Source: an uncultured Sphingomonas sp.
Lineage (GTDB): Bacteria > Pseudomonadota > Alphaproteobacteria > Sphingomonadales > Sphingomonadaceae
Direction: 5' to 3'
NCBI GenBank assembly: GCA_902806295.1
Contig: CADCWB010000039.1
Coordinates: 1-22,515, forward strand
DNA length: 22,515 nucleotides
Each line of letters opens with the position of its first letter. Position 1 is the stretch's first letter. Below are positions 14,370 through 21,962 of this stretch, in pieces. The translations under genes were made by a program, and so were the position numbers. The notes beneath the pieces were generated by a model. The model was not told where the DNA came from and searched no databases. It saw nothing but the letters and a program-made list of their open reading frames with translations.

Positions 14370-16613
14370 ATGAGTATTGCCACGCTTCCACGCCGCGCGC
14401 CGGCGTTCCCGCAGTGGCGCGTCCCGGCGCTGTTCGCAAGTGCGGAAACTTTCCTCGAGCGGGAACGCGAGCAGCTTGCCCTGTGGTGGGTTGTCGCGCT
14501 TGGCGGAGGCATTGCGACTTGGCTGGCGCTGGCCTCTCCGCGGGCGTGGACGGCCGGGCTCTTGCTGCTGGTCGGCACCGCCGGACTGGGTGCGACCCTG
14601 GGCCGAGGACGGGTGGGCCGTTCGATAGCAGGCTTCGCCCTGGCGGCAGCGCTTGAGCTCGGACTCATTTGGTTGCGAAGCGAATGGGTGGCGAGCCCCC
14701 GCCTCGGGCGACCAGTGATTACCGAATGCAGCGGGCGAGTGACCGGTACGCAGCAGCTTGCCGCACGGGACAGCGTCCGGCTGACGATCGCGCCCGAGAT
14801 CCGGCACTGCCGCCACTTTTGCGCGTGAACATCGGCAGCAAGGATGCGCCGGCGGGGCTCGGGGAGGGCGCGCGCATACGGCTCAAGGCGCGGCTGATGC
14901 CGCCGATGCCGATGCCGCTGCCCGGCGCCCACGACTATGCACGCGATGCATGGTTCGCGGGGATCGGCGCAAGCGGACGGGCGCTCGGACCGGTGGAGGT
15001 GCTGGAGCCGGCGGACGGTGGCGGGCTCCAGTCCGTGCGAGAGCGGCTCGACCGGCACATCCGCGATCAGCTGCAGGGAGGCGAAGGAGCGATCGCGACC
15101 GCGCTGGCGACGGGAGATCAAGGCGCGCTGCCGGAAGAGGACGCCGAGGCGATGCGGCGGTCGGGGCTGGCGCACCTGCTGTCGTCAGCGGTTTGCACAT
15201 CGCGGCAGCGGTCGGCGCGGCGTTCCTGCTGACCCTGCGCCTGCTCGCCCTGTCCGAGCGGCTGGCACTGCGATTCAATCTGGTGCTGGCGGCGGCGGGC
15301 GCGGGCGCACTGGCCGGGATCGGCTATACCCTGCTGACGGGCATGCAGGTGCCGACGGTCCGCAGTTGCATCGCGGCGGTGCTGGTGTTGATCGGGGTCG
15401 CGCTCGGGCGGGAGGCCATCAGCCTGCGCCTGATCGCGACAGGAGCATTGCTGGTGCTGCTGCTCCGGCCCGAAGCGCTGGCGGGGCGAGCTTTCAGCTG
15501 AGCTTTGCCGCGGTGACCAGCATTGTGACGTTGTATAGCCTGCCCTGGTTCAAGCGGCACTTCCAAAAGCGCGACGACGGCTGGGCCCTCGGCCTGGCGC
15601 GCAGCCTGGGAGTCATGGTGCTGACCGGGCTGGTGGTCGAAGTCGCGTTGCTGCCCTTCGCGCTGTATCATTTTCATCGTGCCGGGTTGTACGGAGTAGT
15701 GGCCAATTTGGTCGCCATTCCGCTCACCACCTTCGTCATCATGCCGCTGGAAGCCGGCGCGCTGCTGCTCGATGCGGTGGGGCTGGGTGGACCGCTGTGG
15801 GCGCTTTGCGGCCTGGCGCTCGGGTGGCTGCTCGACCTTGCGCATGGGGTGGCCGGGGCCAAGGGCGCGACCGCGCTGCTGCCGGCCGTGCCGCGCTGGG
15901 CCTTCGGCTTAATGGTGGCAGGCGGGCTCTGGCTCTGCCTGTGGAACAGCCGGGCGCGGCTGTGCGGCCTGGCGCCGCTGGTGATCGGAGCAATGGCGGC
16001 GGCGATGGCTCCGCGGCCCGACCTGTTGCTGACGGGCGACGGCCGGCACCTGGCCGTGGTTGGGGAAGATGGAACGCCTTTCTTGCTGCGGGGGCGCGCC
16101 GGCGACTTCGTCCGCGACATGTTTGGGGAGAACAGCGGTTTTGACGGCGAGCCGTTGGAGCTGGAACGCGGGCGCGGGGTCAGCTGCAGCCGCGATGCTT
16201 GCGCCATGGTCTTCGAGCGTGGCGACCGACCATGGCGGGTGCTGGCCATCCGCAGCAAGGAGCGGCTGGAGTGGGCCGACCTGACCCGCGCGTGCCGAGA
16301 GGCGGACATCGTGGTGGCGGAGCGACGCCTGCCGCAGGGCTGCACTCCGCGTTGGCTGAAGCTGGATCGTACGGCCTTTGCGCGAACGGGCGGACTTACG
16401 ATCGTTCTAGGTGATGAGCCCGTCGTCGCAACGGTTGCCGAGCGGCTCGGCGAGCATCGCTGGGGTCAGCGGGGCCAACAACCCAGCGGACCCGGTTTCC
16501 GTGGGCCGTCTGTGCTCAGTCGCTCGGACTATCCAGCGGCTCGCTCGGCAGCAGCAAGCGCCTACTTGGTCGACCAGACCGCCAGTTCGCTACCGCCCGG
16601 ATCGATGAAGTGA
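14370..16613 (+). pseudogene. comEC: ComEC/Rec2-type DNA uptake channel, broken by three frameshifts
   Basis: ComEC is the inner-membrane channel that takes up single-stranded DNA in natural competence. The coding sequence is split over three frames. Segment 1 (14370 to about 14798) holds the first helices and the start of the DUF4131 domain. Segment 2 (about 14798-15183) continues with LPPLLRVNIGSKDAP and ends in SGLAHLL. Segment 3 (about 15184-15485) starts VSGLHIAAAVGAAFLLTLRL, the core family motif. Segment 4 (about 15486 on) starts GASFQLSFAAV, returns to the first frame and carries the remaining helices and a degenerate lactamase-like tail. Each junction is explained by loss of one base, in each case fitting loss of a G: GAGATC near 14798, TCGTC near 15183, and GGGG at 15483-15486. 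Joined, it would encode about 748 residues, normal for the group. High GC3 continues in every segment, so the damage looks recent, or it could be sequence error. The last frame runs 52 bases into the convergent VOC gene. Confidence 0.85.
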
Positions 16614-16906
16614 AACCGCCGTCCGCCGGGAAACGAGAAGATCGGCCGGGCGATCACGCCGCCGGCTTCGCTGACCGCCTTGAACGCCGCTTCCAGATCG
16701 TCGACCCGCACCACCGGCAAGGGGGCTGATAGGGCATCGTCGGGCATGCCGTTCAGGCCAAGGTCCACATCTCCGGTGGTGGTAGCGGCATAGTCCGGGC
16801 CGTAATCGGTGAAGTCCCAGCCGAAAGCCTTGCTGTAGAAGGCACCAGTGAGCTCATGCGCCGTGAGGCTGGGGAGCTCGACATAATCGATCCGCGCGCC
16901 TGCCAT
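16562..16906 (-). CDS. VOC (glyoxalase/bleomycin-resistance) superfamily protein
   Basis: This 114-residue protein has a single vicinal-oxygen-chelate unit pair: IDYVELP at the start, FYSKAFGWDFTDYGPDYA, VVRVDDLEAAFKAVSEAGG, and the C-terminal RRFHFIDPGGSELAVWS. These are typical of small VOC proteins that dimerise. Substrate and metal use cannot be read from the sequence, so no specific reaction is assigned. The ATG at 16906 overlaps the yraN stop by one base (TGATG). An in-frame GTG at 16918 is possible but lies inside yraN. The 3' end is overlapped by the read-through end of the broken comEC on the other strand. Confidence 0.85.
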   Translation of the reverse strand: MAGARIDYVELPSLTAHELTGAFYSKAFGWDFTDYGPDYAATTTGDVDLGLNGMPDDALSAPLPVVRVDDLEAAFKAVSEAGGVIARPIFSFPGGRRFHFIDPGGSELAVWSTK

Positions 16907-17286
16907 CAGCCGAACCACACGTTCTGCAGTTGGCGGGGAAGCCGGCCTGGCACCATCAGCACTGCGTCGATCCGCACCGTATCGCAGCCTTCCATGTAGC
17001 GCGGTGCAAGCTGCTCGGCGGCAACCGCCACCCGCTGCAGCCTTGAGCGATCCAGCGCCCAGGAAGCAGCCTCCTCCGTCGCGCGCTGCTTCACCTCGAC
17101 AAACACCAGCGTGCGTCCACGCCGAACGATCAAGTCGACCTCACCGCCGGTAACCCGGACCCGCTCCGCCAACACGGTCCAGCCCTGCATTCGCAGCCAC
17201 CAGGCGGCCCGCGCCTCCGCCTTGCGGCCGCGCTGCTCGGCCTGCTGCCGACTAAGCTTTGGGCGAGCGGCGGAGGAGGTCGGCAT
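16906..17286 (-). CDS. yraN: YraN (UPF0102) family endonuclease-fold protein
   Basis: A 126-residue member of UPF0102, with a restriction-endonuclease-like fold. The core motif GGEVDLIVRRGRTLVFVEVK shows the D and ExK residues of a PD-(D/E)xK nuclease; the cellular role is not settled. The ORF stays open upstream into lexA, but the ATG at 17286, 4 bases after the lexA stop, gives the family's usual N terminus (RQQAEQRGRKAEARAAWWL), so I chose it. It shares the lexA transcript by position, which may place it under SOS-linked transcription; that is inference. It ends in a one-base overlap with the VOC gene. Confidence 0.88.
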   Translation of the reverse strand: MPTSSAARPKLSRQQAEQRGRKAEARAAWWLRMQGWTVLAERVRVTGGEVDLIVRRGRTLVFVEVKQRATEEAASWALDRSRLQRVAVAAEQLAPRYMEGCDTVRIDAVLMVPGRLPRQLQNVWFG

Positions 17287-17290
17287 GATC

Positions 17291-17956
17291 TCAATACCGC
17301 CGGATGAGACCAGCGAGACGGCCCTGAATGGCGACCCGCCGCGGCTCGTAGCGCTGTGCTTCATAGGCGCGATTGGCCGGATCGAGCCGGACCATCTGAC
17401 CCTCGCGACGGTAGGTCTTGAGTGTCGCCTCCTCGCCATCAATCAGCGCCACCACGATCTCGCCCTCACGGGCAACATCGACCTTGCGGATGAGCGCGTA
17501 ATCGCCGTCAAGAATGCCTTCTTCAACCATGGAGTCGCCCGACACCTCCAAGGCATAGTGCTCGCCCGGCCCGAGCAGGGCGGCCGGCACCGCGAACGCC
17601 TCGGTGCCCTGCAGCGCCTCGATCGGAGTACCCGCCGCAATGCGCCCGTGCAGCGGGATCTCGATCGTGTCGTTGGCGGGCGTAGGTACCGGATGCGGCC
17701 GGGCTAGCGGCATCGCCGCCGCGGGAGCAGGTGGTGCCATTCCGTCGGGCAATCGCAGCACTTCCAGCGCTCGTGCGCGGTTTGGCAAACGACGGATAAA
17801 CTTACGTTCCTCCAGTGCCGAGATCAGCCGGTGCACGCCCGACTTAGACTTCAGGTCTAGCGCCTCGCGCATCTCGTCGAAGCTTGGGCTGACCCCCGTC
17901 GCAATCAGACGATCATTGATAAAGATCAGTAGCTCGCGCTGCTTGGCGGTCAGCAT
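17291..17956 (-). CDS. lexA: LexA repressor
   Basis: LexA is the SOS response repressor; it self-cleaves when stimulated by RecA filaments. The 221-residue protein has an N-terminal winged-helix domain (LTAKQRELLIFINDRL; SPSFDEMREALDLKSKSGVHRLI), a Pro/Ala-rich linker, and an S24 peptidase domain. The self-cleavage bond is Ala108-Gly109 in GRIAAGTPIEA, with catalytic Ser142 in SGDSM and Lys180 in ATLKTY. The ATG at 17956 gives the family start MLTAKQ; the longer ORF start would lie within the operator. Three GTTC half-sites sit just upstream, consistent with autorepression. It is followed closely by yraN and VOC on the same strand. Confidence 0.97.
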   Translation of the reverse strand: MLTAKQRELLIFINDRLIATGVSPSFDEMREALDLKSKSGVHRLISALEERKFIRRLPNRARALEVLRLPDGMAPPAPAAAMPLARPHPVPTPANDTIEIPLHGRIAAGTPIEALQGTEAFAVPAALLGPGEHYALEVSGDSMVEEGILDGDYALIRKVDVAREGEIVVALIDGEEATLKTYRREGQMVRLDPANRAYEAQRYEPRRVAIQGRLAGLIRRY

Positions 17957-17972
17957 GTCCAGGCTCCGTCGT

Positions 17973-17998
17973 GAACAGACGAAGAACACCTACAGAAC
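17973..17998 (-). promoter_or_regulatory. Triple LexA operator (overlapping SOS boxes) upstream of lexA
   Basis: On the + strand GAAC occurs at 17973-17976, 17984-17987 and 17995-17998, separated by exactly 7 bases each time. Read on the minus strand this is GTTC-N7-GTTC-N7-GTTC. GTTC-N7-GTTC is the established alphaproteobacterial SOS box, so two overlapping boxes share the middle half-site. The array lies 17-42 bases upstream of the lexA ATG and overlaps the predicted promoter. Confidence 0.88.
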
Positions 17999-18015
17999 GG
18001 CACAGGACTCGTCAA
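17987..18015 (-). promoter_or_regulatory. Predicted sigma70-type promoter of lexA
   Basis: On the minus strand TTGACG (18015-18010) is followed after 17 bases by TAGGTG (17992-17987). The -35 is a close match to consensus and the -10 is weak. The -35 overlaps the trpG stop codon. One SOS half-site lies in the spacer, one at the edge of the -10 and one near the expected start site, so LexA binding would block RNA polymerase directly. Predicted only. Confidence 0.5.
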
Positions 18016-18578
18016 CTGCACAGCGCAACGAACCGCCCGAGCAGCGCGTGACCATGGTCCGAGGTGCAACTCTCCGGGTGGAATTGCACCCCATGCACCG
18101 GCGCCTGGACATGACGAAGCGCCTGGACGCCGTGATCATCCCAGGCGTTCGCTGACAGAGTCTGCGGCAGGTCCGTGACCGTCAGTGAGTTGTAGCGGGT
18201 CACGGAGAAGGGCGACGGCAGTTGGCTGAACAAGCCACTGCCATCATGACGTAGCGCGACACTCTTCCCGTGCACCGGCGCCGTTCGGATCACGCTTGCA
18301 CCGGCGGCCAGCGCGATGGCTTGGTGACCGAGGCAGACGCCGAGCAGTGGACGGCGTTGCTCGATGCATGCGCCAGCCAGAGCAACTGAGATGCCGGCGT
18401 ACTCGGGCCGACCGGGACCAGGGGACAGCAGATAGCCATCGACCTGAAGTGCGAGCGCATCGGCCAAACCGATGCTGTCGCTCTCCGCCACCTGCACTGA
18501 GGCGCCGAGCGTCAGGAGATAGTCGACGAGCGTGAAGGTGAAGCTGTCGTGGTTGTCGACGACTAGCAGCCGGGGCAA
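18012..18578 (-). CDS. trpG: Glutamine amidotransferase, TrpG/PabA family (anthranilate or aminodeoxychorismate synthase component II)
   Basis: This class I glutaminase supplies ammonia to a chorismate-using partner: TrpE for tryptophan or PabB for folate. Its 188 residues cover the whole domain. It shows VVDNHDSFTFTLVDYL at the N terminus, the oxyanion-loop SPGPGRPEYAG, the nucleophile Cys82 in GVCLGHQ, the PVHGK and TRYNSL blocks, and the His167/Glu169 pair in VQFHPES. The start is a TTG at 18578, the only conventional start before the first motif, 10 bases after the ppiD stop. No synthase partner is in the window: trpE, trpD and trpC, expected beside it in relatives, are absent, so service to PabB is a reasonable guess. 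The symbol marks the family, not a proven pathway. Confidence 0.9.
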   Translation of the reverse strand: MPRLLVVDNHDSFTFTLVDYLLTLGASVQVAESDSIGLADALALQVDGYLLSPGPGRPEYAGISVALAGACIEQRRPLLGVCLGHQAIALAAGASVIRTAPVHGKSVALRHDGSGLFSQLPSPFSVTRYNSLTVTDLPQTLSANAWDDHGVQALRHVQAPVHGVQFHPESCTSDHGHALLGRFVALCS

Positions 18579-18588
18579 GGCCTTTGCC

Positions 18589-20523
18589 CTAGCTGCCGCT
18601 GAGCAGCCGCTGCCGGGCGGCGGCGATCGCCGCGTCGTTGCGCGTCACGCCCAATTCCTTCTGCGCCGCGGCAAGGAACTGCACGGCAAGTTCCTCTCCT
18701 GCAGCGCGATTGAAGTCGGTCTGGACCTGCGCAATCAGGGTTGGCTGGGTCGTGGCGTCGCCGGGCGTGATCCGGTTCAGCTTGACCGCGAAGTAGCCGT
18801 CATTGTTCGGCGCCGCGACCAACCGTGCCTTGCCGGCGGACAGGCTGAACAGCATCTGCAGGGGCGGGGGCACTCGGCCCTGCAACTGGGCGAGTTGAAG
18901 CCGCCGGACCTTGAGTGGAGCAGGCGCAGGGGCGCCGGCCACTTTGGAGTCTGCGACTGCGCGTGACAAAGGCACGCCGGCATTGCCCTTGGCCACAACC
19001 GCATTTGCGACCGCCTTGGCGCGGTCGAGCGCGCGCTTGGCGATGAAGTCGGCCTCAACCCGGCCGCGGATTTGAGCCAAGGGGGAGGCAGCGGCGGGAA
19101 CCACCTCGCCTACCGCAAGCAGCGCATAACCCGCGCCGCCGGGGAGAGTTTCGACCACGGGATCATCGTCCGGCGACATTTGGAACCCGTCCTTCACCGC
19201 CTGGGCATATTCCGGCGGCAGCTCGAACGATGGATTGCCCGGCGCCTGGCCGCCTGCAGTAATCGCCGGCGTCTGGGTTACCTGCAGCCGGTTGGCGGCC
19301 GCCACTTCGGAGAAGTTGCGGCCATCGGCGATTTCGTCCTCCACCTTGGTGACGAGGTCGGTCAATGCTTCCTTGCGCTTGTCAGCGGTCAGTTTGGCAG
19401 CGATTTCGGCGCGCACGGCAGCCAGGCTGCGGCCCGCCGTCCGGTTGACGCTCTCCACCCTGATCACGTCCCAGCCGGTTGAGGATTGGACGGGCCCGAC
19501 GATCGCACCTGAAGGTGCGCCAAACACCTGGGCCGCGACCTGAGCGCCGGCCAAGCCCAACAGCTCCTGCCGGCTCTGCGGGCCAAGGCTGACGTCGGCG
19601 GCGGAGAAGCCCGCTGGAGCGGCAGCCGCAGCGAAGTTGCCTCCTGCCCGAGCCCGCTGGGCGATCTGCTCGGCCTGAGCACGGTTCGGCACCGACGCAC
19701 GGCTGAGCACCCGCGTTTCGCCGCCGCCATAGGTCGCCTGGTTGGCGTTGTAGTAGGCGGTGATCTCCTGCTCACTCGGCGCGACACCCGCAAGCTGGTC
19801 GTTGCCGATGCGGGCGATCCGCAGCACGCGCTGCTCCGGGACCAGGTAGCGTTGGCGGTTTTCAGTGTAGAAGCGCTGAAGGTCGGCGCCGGTCGGGGCC
19901 GGCCCGGCGCGGAACGCTTGAGCCGGGATCAACGCCACCTCACCCTCGCGCTCCTCCAACAGCATGGATGCATAGGGACGCGCCACGCCGGTCGGGATGC
20001 GGGTGTTGGCCACCAGCGGCGACAACAGCAAACGCTGGAGCAGGATGGTCATGATTTCGCTGCGCACCTGCCCATCGGTCAGCCGCTGCTGCTGCAAGAA
20101 GCTCTGGTAGGCGGCTCCGCTGAACCTCCCGTCCAGTCCGCGGACGCCCGGCAGCTTGACGATCTCTGCATCGATCAGCTTCTTGGACGGCAGCAGGCCA
20201 TGCTCCGCCGCGTAGGCCCGCAACGTGCGCTCCTGGATGAGGCTGTTGACGATCTGGTCGAACTGCGGGGCAAGGTCCGCGTAAGTCGCGTCCGGTTTCT
20301 GCTCGCGCAGGCGGGTCAGCTCCCGCTGCATGATGTTTGACAGCTCAGCTTCGGTCAGCTGTTCCGAACCCACTCGTGCGAGCACGCCCTGGCTGAGACC
20401 ACCGCCCTGACGGAAACTGCTGACATCCGCCAGCGCGAAGCTGGCCAGGATGGCGACCAGGAAGACAACCGCGAAAGCCGTGCCGTACTTTGACTTCGAC
20501 AAGCGGCGAAAGGAAGCAAGCAT
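18589..20523 (-). CDS. ppiD: PpiD/SurA-type periplasmic peptidyl-prolyl isomerase/chaperone
   Basis: The 644-residue protein is anchored in the inner membrane by one N-terminal helix (about residues 14-33: GTAFAVVFLVAILASFALAD) with the rest in the periplasm. It has the SurA_N-type chaperone region (LARVGSEQLTEAELSNIMQRELTRL), a parvulin-like PPIC region in the middle (about 250-360), and a long helical C terminus, the PpiD layout. It would assist folding of secreted and outer-membrane proteins. The parvulin domain is weakly matched and, as in PpiD generally, may lack isomerase activity. It is divergent from tpiA and 10 bases upstream of trpG. The ATG at 20523 gives the usual cytoplasmic start MLASFRRLSKSK. 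Confidence 0.88.
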   Translation of the reverse strand: MLASFRRLSKSKYGTAFAVVFLVAILASFALADVSSFRQGGGLSQGVLARVGSEQLTEAELSNIMQRELTRLREQKPDATYADLAPQFDQIVNSLIQERTLRAYAAEHGLLPSKKLIDAEIVKLPGVRGLDGRFSGAAYQSFLQQQRLTDGQVRSEIMTILLQRLLLSPLVANTRIPTGVARPYASMLLEEREGEVALIPAQAFRAGPAPTGADLQRFYTENRQRYLVPEQRVLRIARIGNDQLAGVAPSEQEITAYYNANQATYGGGETRVLSRASVPNRAQAEQIAQRARAGGNFAAAAAPAGFSAADVSLGPQSRQELLGLAGAQVAAQVFGAPSGAIVGPVQSSTGWDVIRVESVNRTAGRSLAAVRAEIAAKLTADKRKEALTDLVTKVEDEIADGRNFSEVAAANRLQVTQTPAITAGGQAPGNPSFELPPEYAQAVKDGFQMSPDDDPVVETLPGGAGYALLAVGEVVPAAASPLAQIRGRVEADFIAKRALDRAKAVANAVVAKGNAGVPLSRAVADSKVAGAPAPAPLKVRRLQLAQLQGRVPPPLQMLFSLSAGKARLVAAPNNDGYFAVKLNRITPGDATTQPTLIAQVQTDFNRAAGEELAVQFLAAAQKELGVTRNDAAIAAARQRLLSGS

Positions 20524-20602
20524 GGGCGGTCGCGGTCCTGGACGTCGAAAAGGGAAGACAGCGCGCTTTAGGGACCGAGGCGCTTCCCATCAAGGCGGGT
20601 GG

Positions 20603-20626
20603 GTTGCTAGGCGCACCGGCAGCAAC
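20603..20626 (+). repeat. Inverted repeat in the tpiA leader
   Basis: GTTGCT and AGCAAC form a 6-bp perfect stem with a 12-base loop, ending two bases before the tpiA ribosome site (GAGGTGA, 20629-20635). In RNA this could form a small leader hairpin; in DNA it could be an operator. It lies in the 116-base gap between the divergent ppiD and tpiA genes, where I see no clear -35/-10 pair. Confidence 0.35.
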
Positions 20627-20639
20627 GTGAGGTGAATGC

Positions 20640-21398
20640 ATGAACAAGCCTGTCAAGCTGGTCGCCGGCAACTGGAAGATGCATGGGACGTCGGCCGATC
20701 TGGGAGAGGTCGCTGCGGTGGCTGAGGCCGCGCGTGCCCTGACGGGACGGGTAGACGTGGCGCTGTGTTTGCCAGCGACCCTGATCCACCGCGCCACGGT
20801 GGAGGTGCCTGGCCTATCGATCGGTGCGCAGGATATCCACATGGCGGACAAGGGGGCGCATACCGGGGATGTCTGCGCGGCGATGCTGCACGACGCCGGC
20901 GCGACCCTGAGCATCGTCGGGCATAGCGAACGGCGGGATGCTCACCGCGAGGATGACTCCTGTGTGAAGGCCAAAGCCGAGGCGGCGCTTCGTTCTGGGC
21001 TCGGTGTCATCCTGTGCGTGGGGGAGAGCGATGCGGAACGGGTGTCCGGTCTCGCTGTGCCGATCGTGACCGAGCAACTCCGCGCGTCTCTGCCACGGGA
21101 GGGAGCGACGGCCGACGGCTTCGCCGTGGCTTACGAGCCGATCTGGGCCATCGGCACCGGCAAGGTGCCGTCAGTGGAGGACATCGCCGAGATGCATGCC
21201 GCGCTCCGCCGAACGCTGGTCGAGGAGCTGGGTTCGGTCGGGCAGGACGTACGCATCCTCTACGGCGGGTCGGTGAAAGCCTCGAACGCAACCGAGATCT
21301 TCTCGGTCGCCGACGTGAACGGTGCCCTGGTTGGGGGTGCGAGCCTGAGGGCCGCGGACTTCCTGCCGATCGTAGAGGCGGCCGCCGCCGCACGTTGA
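20640..21398 (+). CDS. tpiA: Triosephosphate isomerase
   Basis: TpiA interconverts dihydroxyacetone phosphate and glyceraldehyde-3-phosphate in glycolysis and gluconeogenesis. The 252-residue TIM barrel has its active site complete: Asn11 and Lys13 in AGNWKM, His95 in IVGHSERR, Glu166 in VAYEPIWAIGTG, and the phosphate-binding GGSVKASN near the C terminus. The ATG at 20640 follows a good GAGGTGA ribosome site. It is divergent from ppiD and followed by secG after 60 bases on the same strand. Confidence 0.97.
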   Translation: MNKPVKLVAGNWKMHGTSADLGEVAAVAEAARALTGRVDVALCLPATLIHRATVEVPGLSIGAQDIHMADKGAHTGDVCAAMLHDAGATLSIVGHSERRDAHREDDSCVKAKAEAALRSGLGVILCVGESDAERVSGLAVPIVTEQLRASLPREGATADGFAVAYEPIWAIGTGKVPSVEDIAEMHAALRRTLVEELGSVGQDVRILYGGSVKASNATEIFSVADVNGALVGGASLRAADFLPIVEAAAAAR

Positions 21399-21458
21399 AT
21401 CTGCGGCAGTGCGCGGCTAAGTGCCCCGCCAACTCCTTGCCTGAAAGTTCGCTGACCG

Positions 21459-21881
21459 ATGTTTACGTTTCTTCTGATCCTTGAAGCGCTGGTTGCCTTT
21501 GCGCTGTGCGCGGTGATCCTGATGCAGCGCTCGGAAGGTGGCGGACTGGGTGTGGGCGGCAGCTCGGCTGGTTTGATGACAGCGCGTGGCGCGGCGGACT
21601 TCCTCACCCGCGCCACTTCCGTGCTGGGTGCGATCTTCGTGATTCTGTGCATTGCCTTGGCCGCCGTCGCAGGGACGCGTGGAGCAAGCCAGTCGGTCGA
21701 TGCCTCCGTCGCCAATCAGGTTGCGCCGGCCGCGCCGATCAGCCCGCTGGAGCCGGGCGGCAATCCCTTGTCCGCGCCACCGGCGGGACCGAACAACGCT
21801 CCGCCCAACAATGCGGCGCCAGGCACGCAGCAGCCGGCCGCTCCGACCGCGGACAACGGCGCCGTTCCGCTCGCCCAGTAA
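21459..21881 (+). CDS. secG: Preprotein translocase subunit SecG
   Basis: SecG is the small accessory subunit of the SecYEG translocon in the inner membrane. The 140-residue protein has helix 1 at about residues 2-21, the signature MQRSEGGGLGVGGSSAG loop, and helix 2 at about 48-69. An Ala/Pro/Asn-rich low-complexity tail of about 70 residues follows, longer than in enteric SecG but common in alphaproteobacteria. The tpiA-secG-pyrG order is a recurrent arrangement in this class. Confidence 0.95.
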   Translation: MFTFLLILEALVAFALCAVILMQRSEGGGLGVGGSSAGLMTARGAADFLTRATSVLGAIFVILCIALAAVAGTRGASQSVDASVANQVAPAAPISPLEPGGNPLSAPPAGPNNAPPNNAAPGTQQPAAPTADNGAVPLAQ

Positions 21882-21902
21882 GGCGATAACCTACATGAAA
21901 GT

Positions 21903-21933
21903 GGGCGCGCGCTGCGATTGCGCTTGCGCGTCC
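21903..21933 (+). repeat. GC-rich inverted repeat upstream of pyrG
   Basis: GGGCGCGC (21903-21910) can pair with GCGCGTCC (21926-21933) as an 8-bp stem with one G-U pair and a 15-base loop. It sits in the 81-base secG-pyrG gap, 29 bases before the pyrG ATG. No T-tract follows, so it is not a clear terminator. It might shape the pyrG leader, but in DNA this GC-rich such pairs arise by chance. Confidence 0.25.
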
Positions 21934-21962
21934 AAGCCTTCGCACCTTAAGGCCCGACTCCC

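Noticed and set aside
14798..15486. Programmed frameshifting in comEC.
   Set aside because: Three shifts at unrelated sites with no slippery heptamer, and ComEC is not known to use recoding; mutation or sequence error is simpler.
14669..15501. Separate small genes at 14669-15232 and 14950-15501.
   Set aside because: Their meaningful parts are consecutive pieces of one ComEC protein; the remainder of each frame is out-of-frame shadow.
16906..17442. A longer YraN starting inside lexA.
   Set aside because: The extra 52 residues are Arg/Ser-rich shadow of lexA; ATG 17286 gives the family N terminus right after the lexA stop.
17604..18155. Open frame on the + strand across the lexA promoter and trpG 3' end.
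   Set aside because: Spans an operator region and overlaps two convincing genes; Ser/Arg-rich with no domain.
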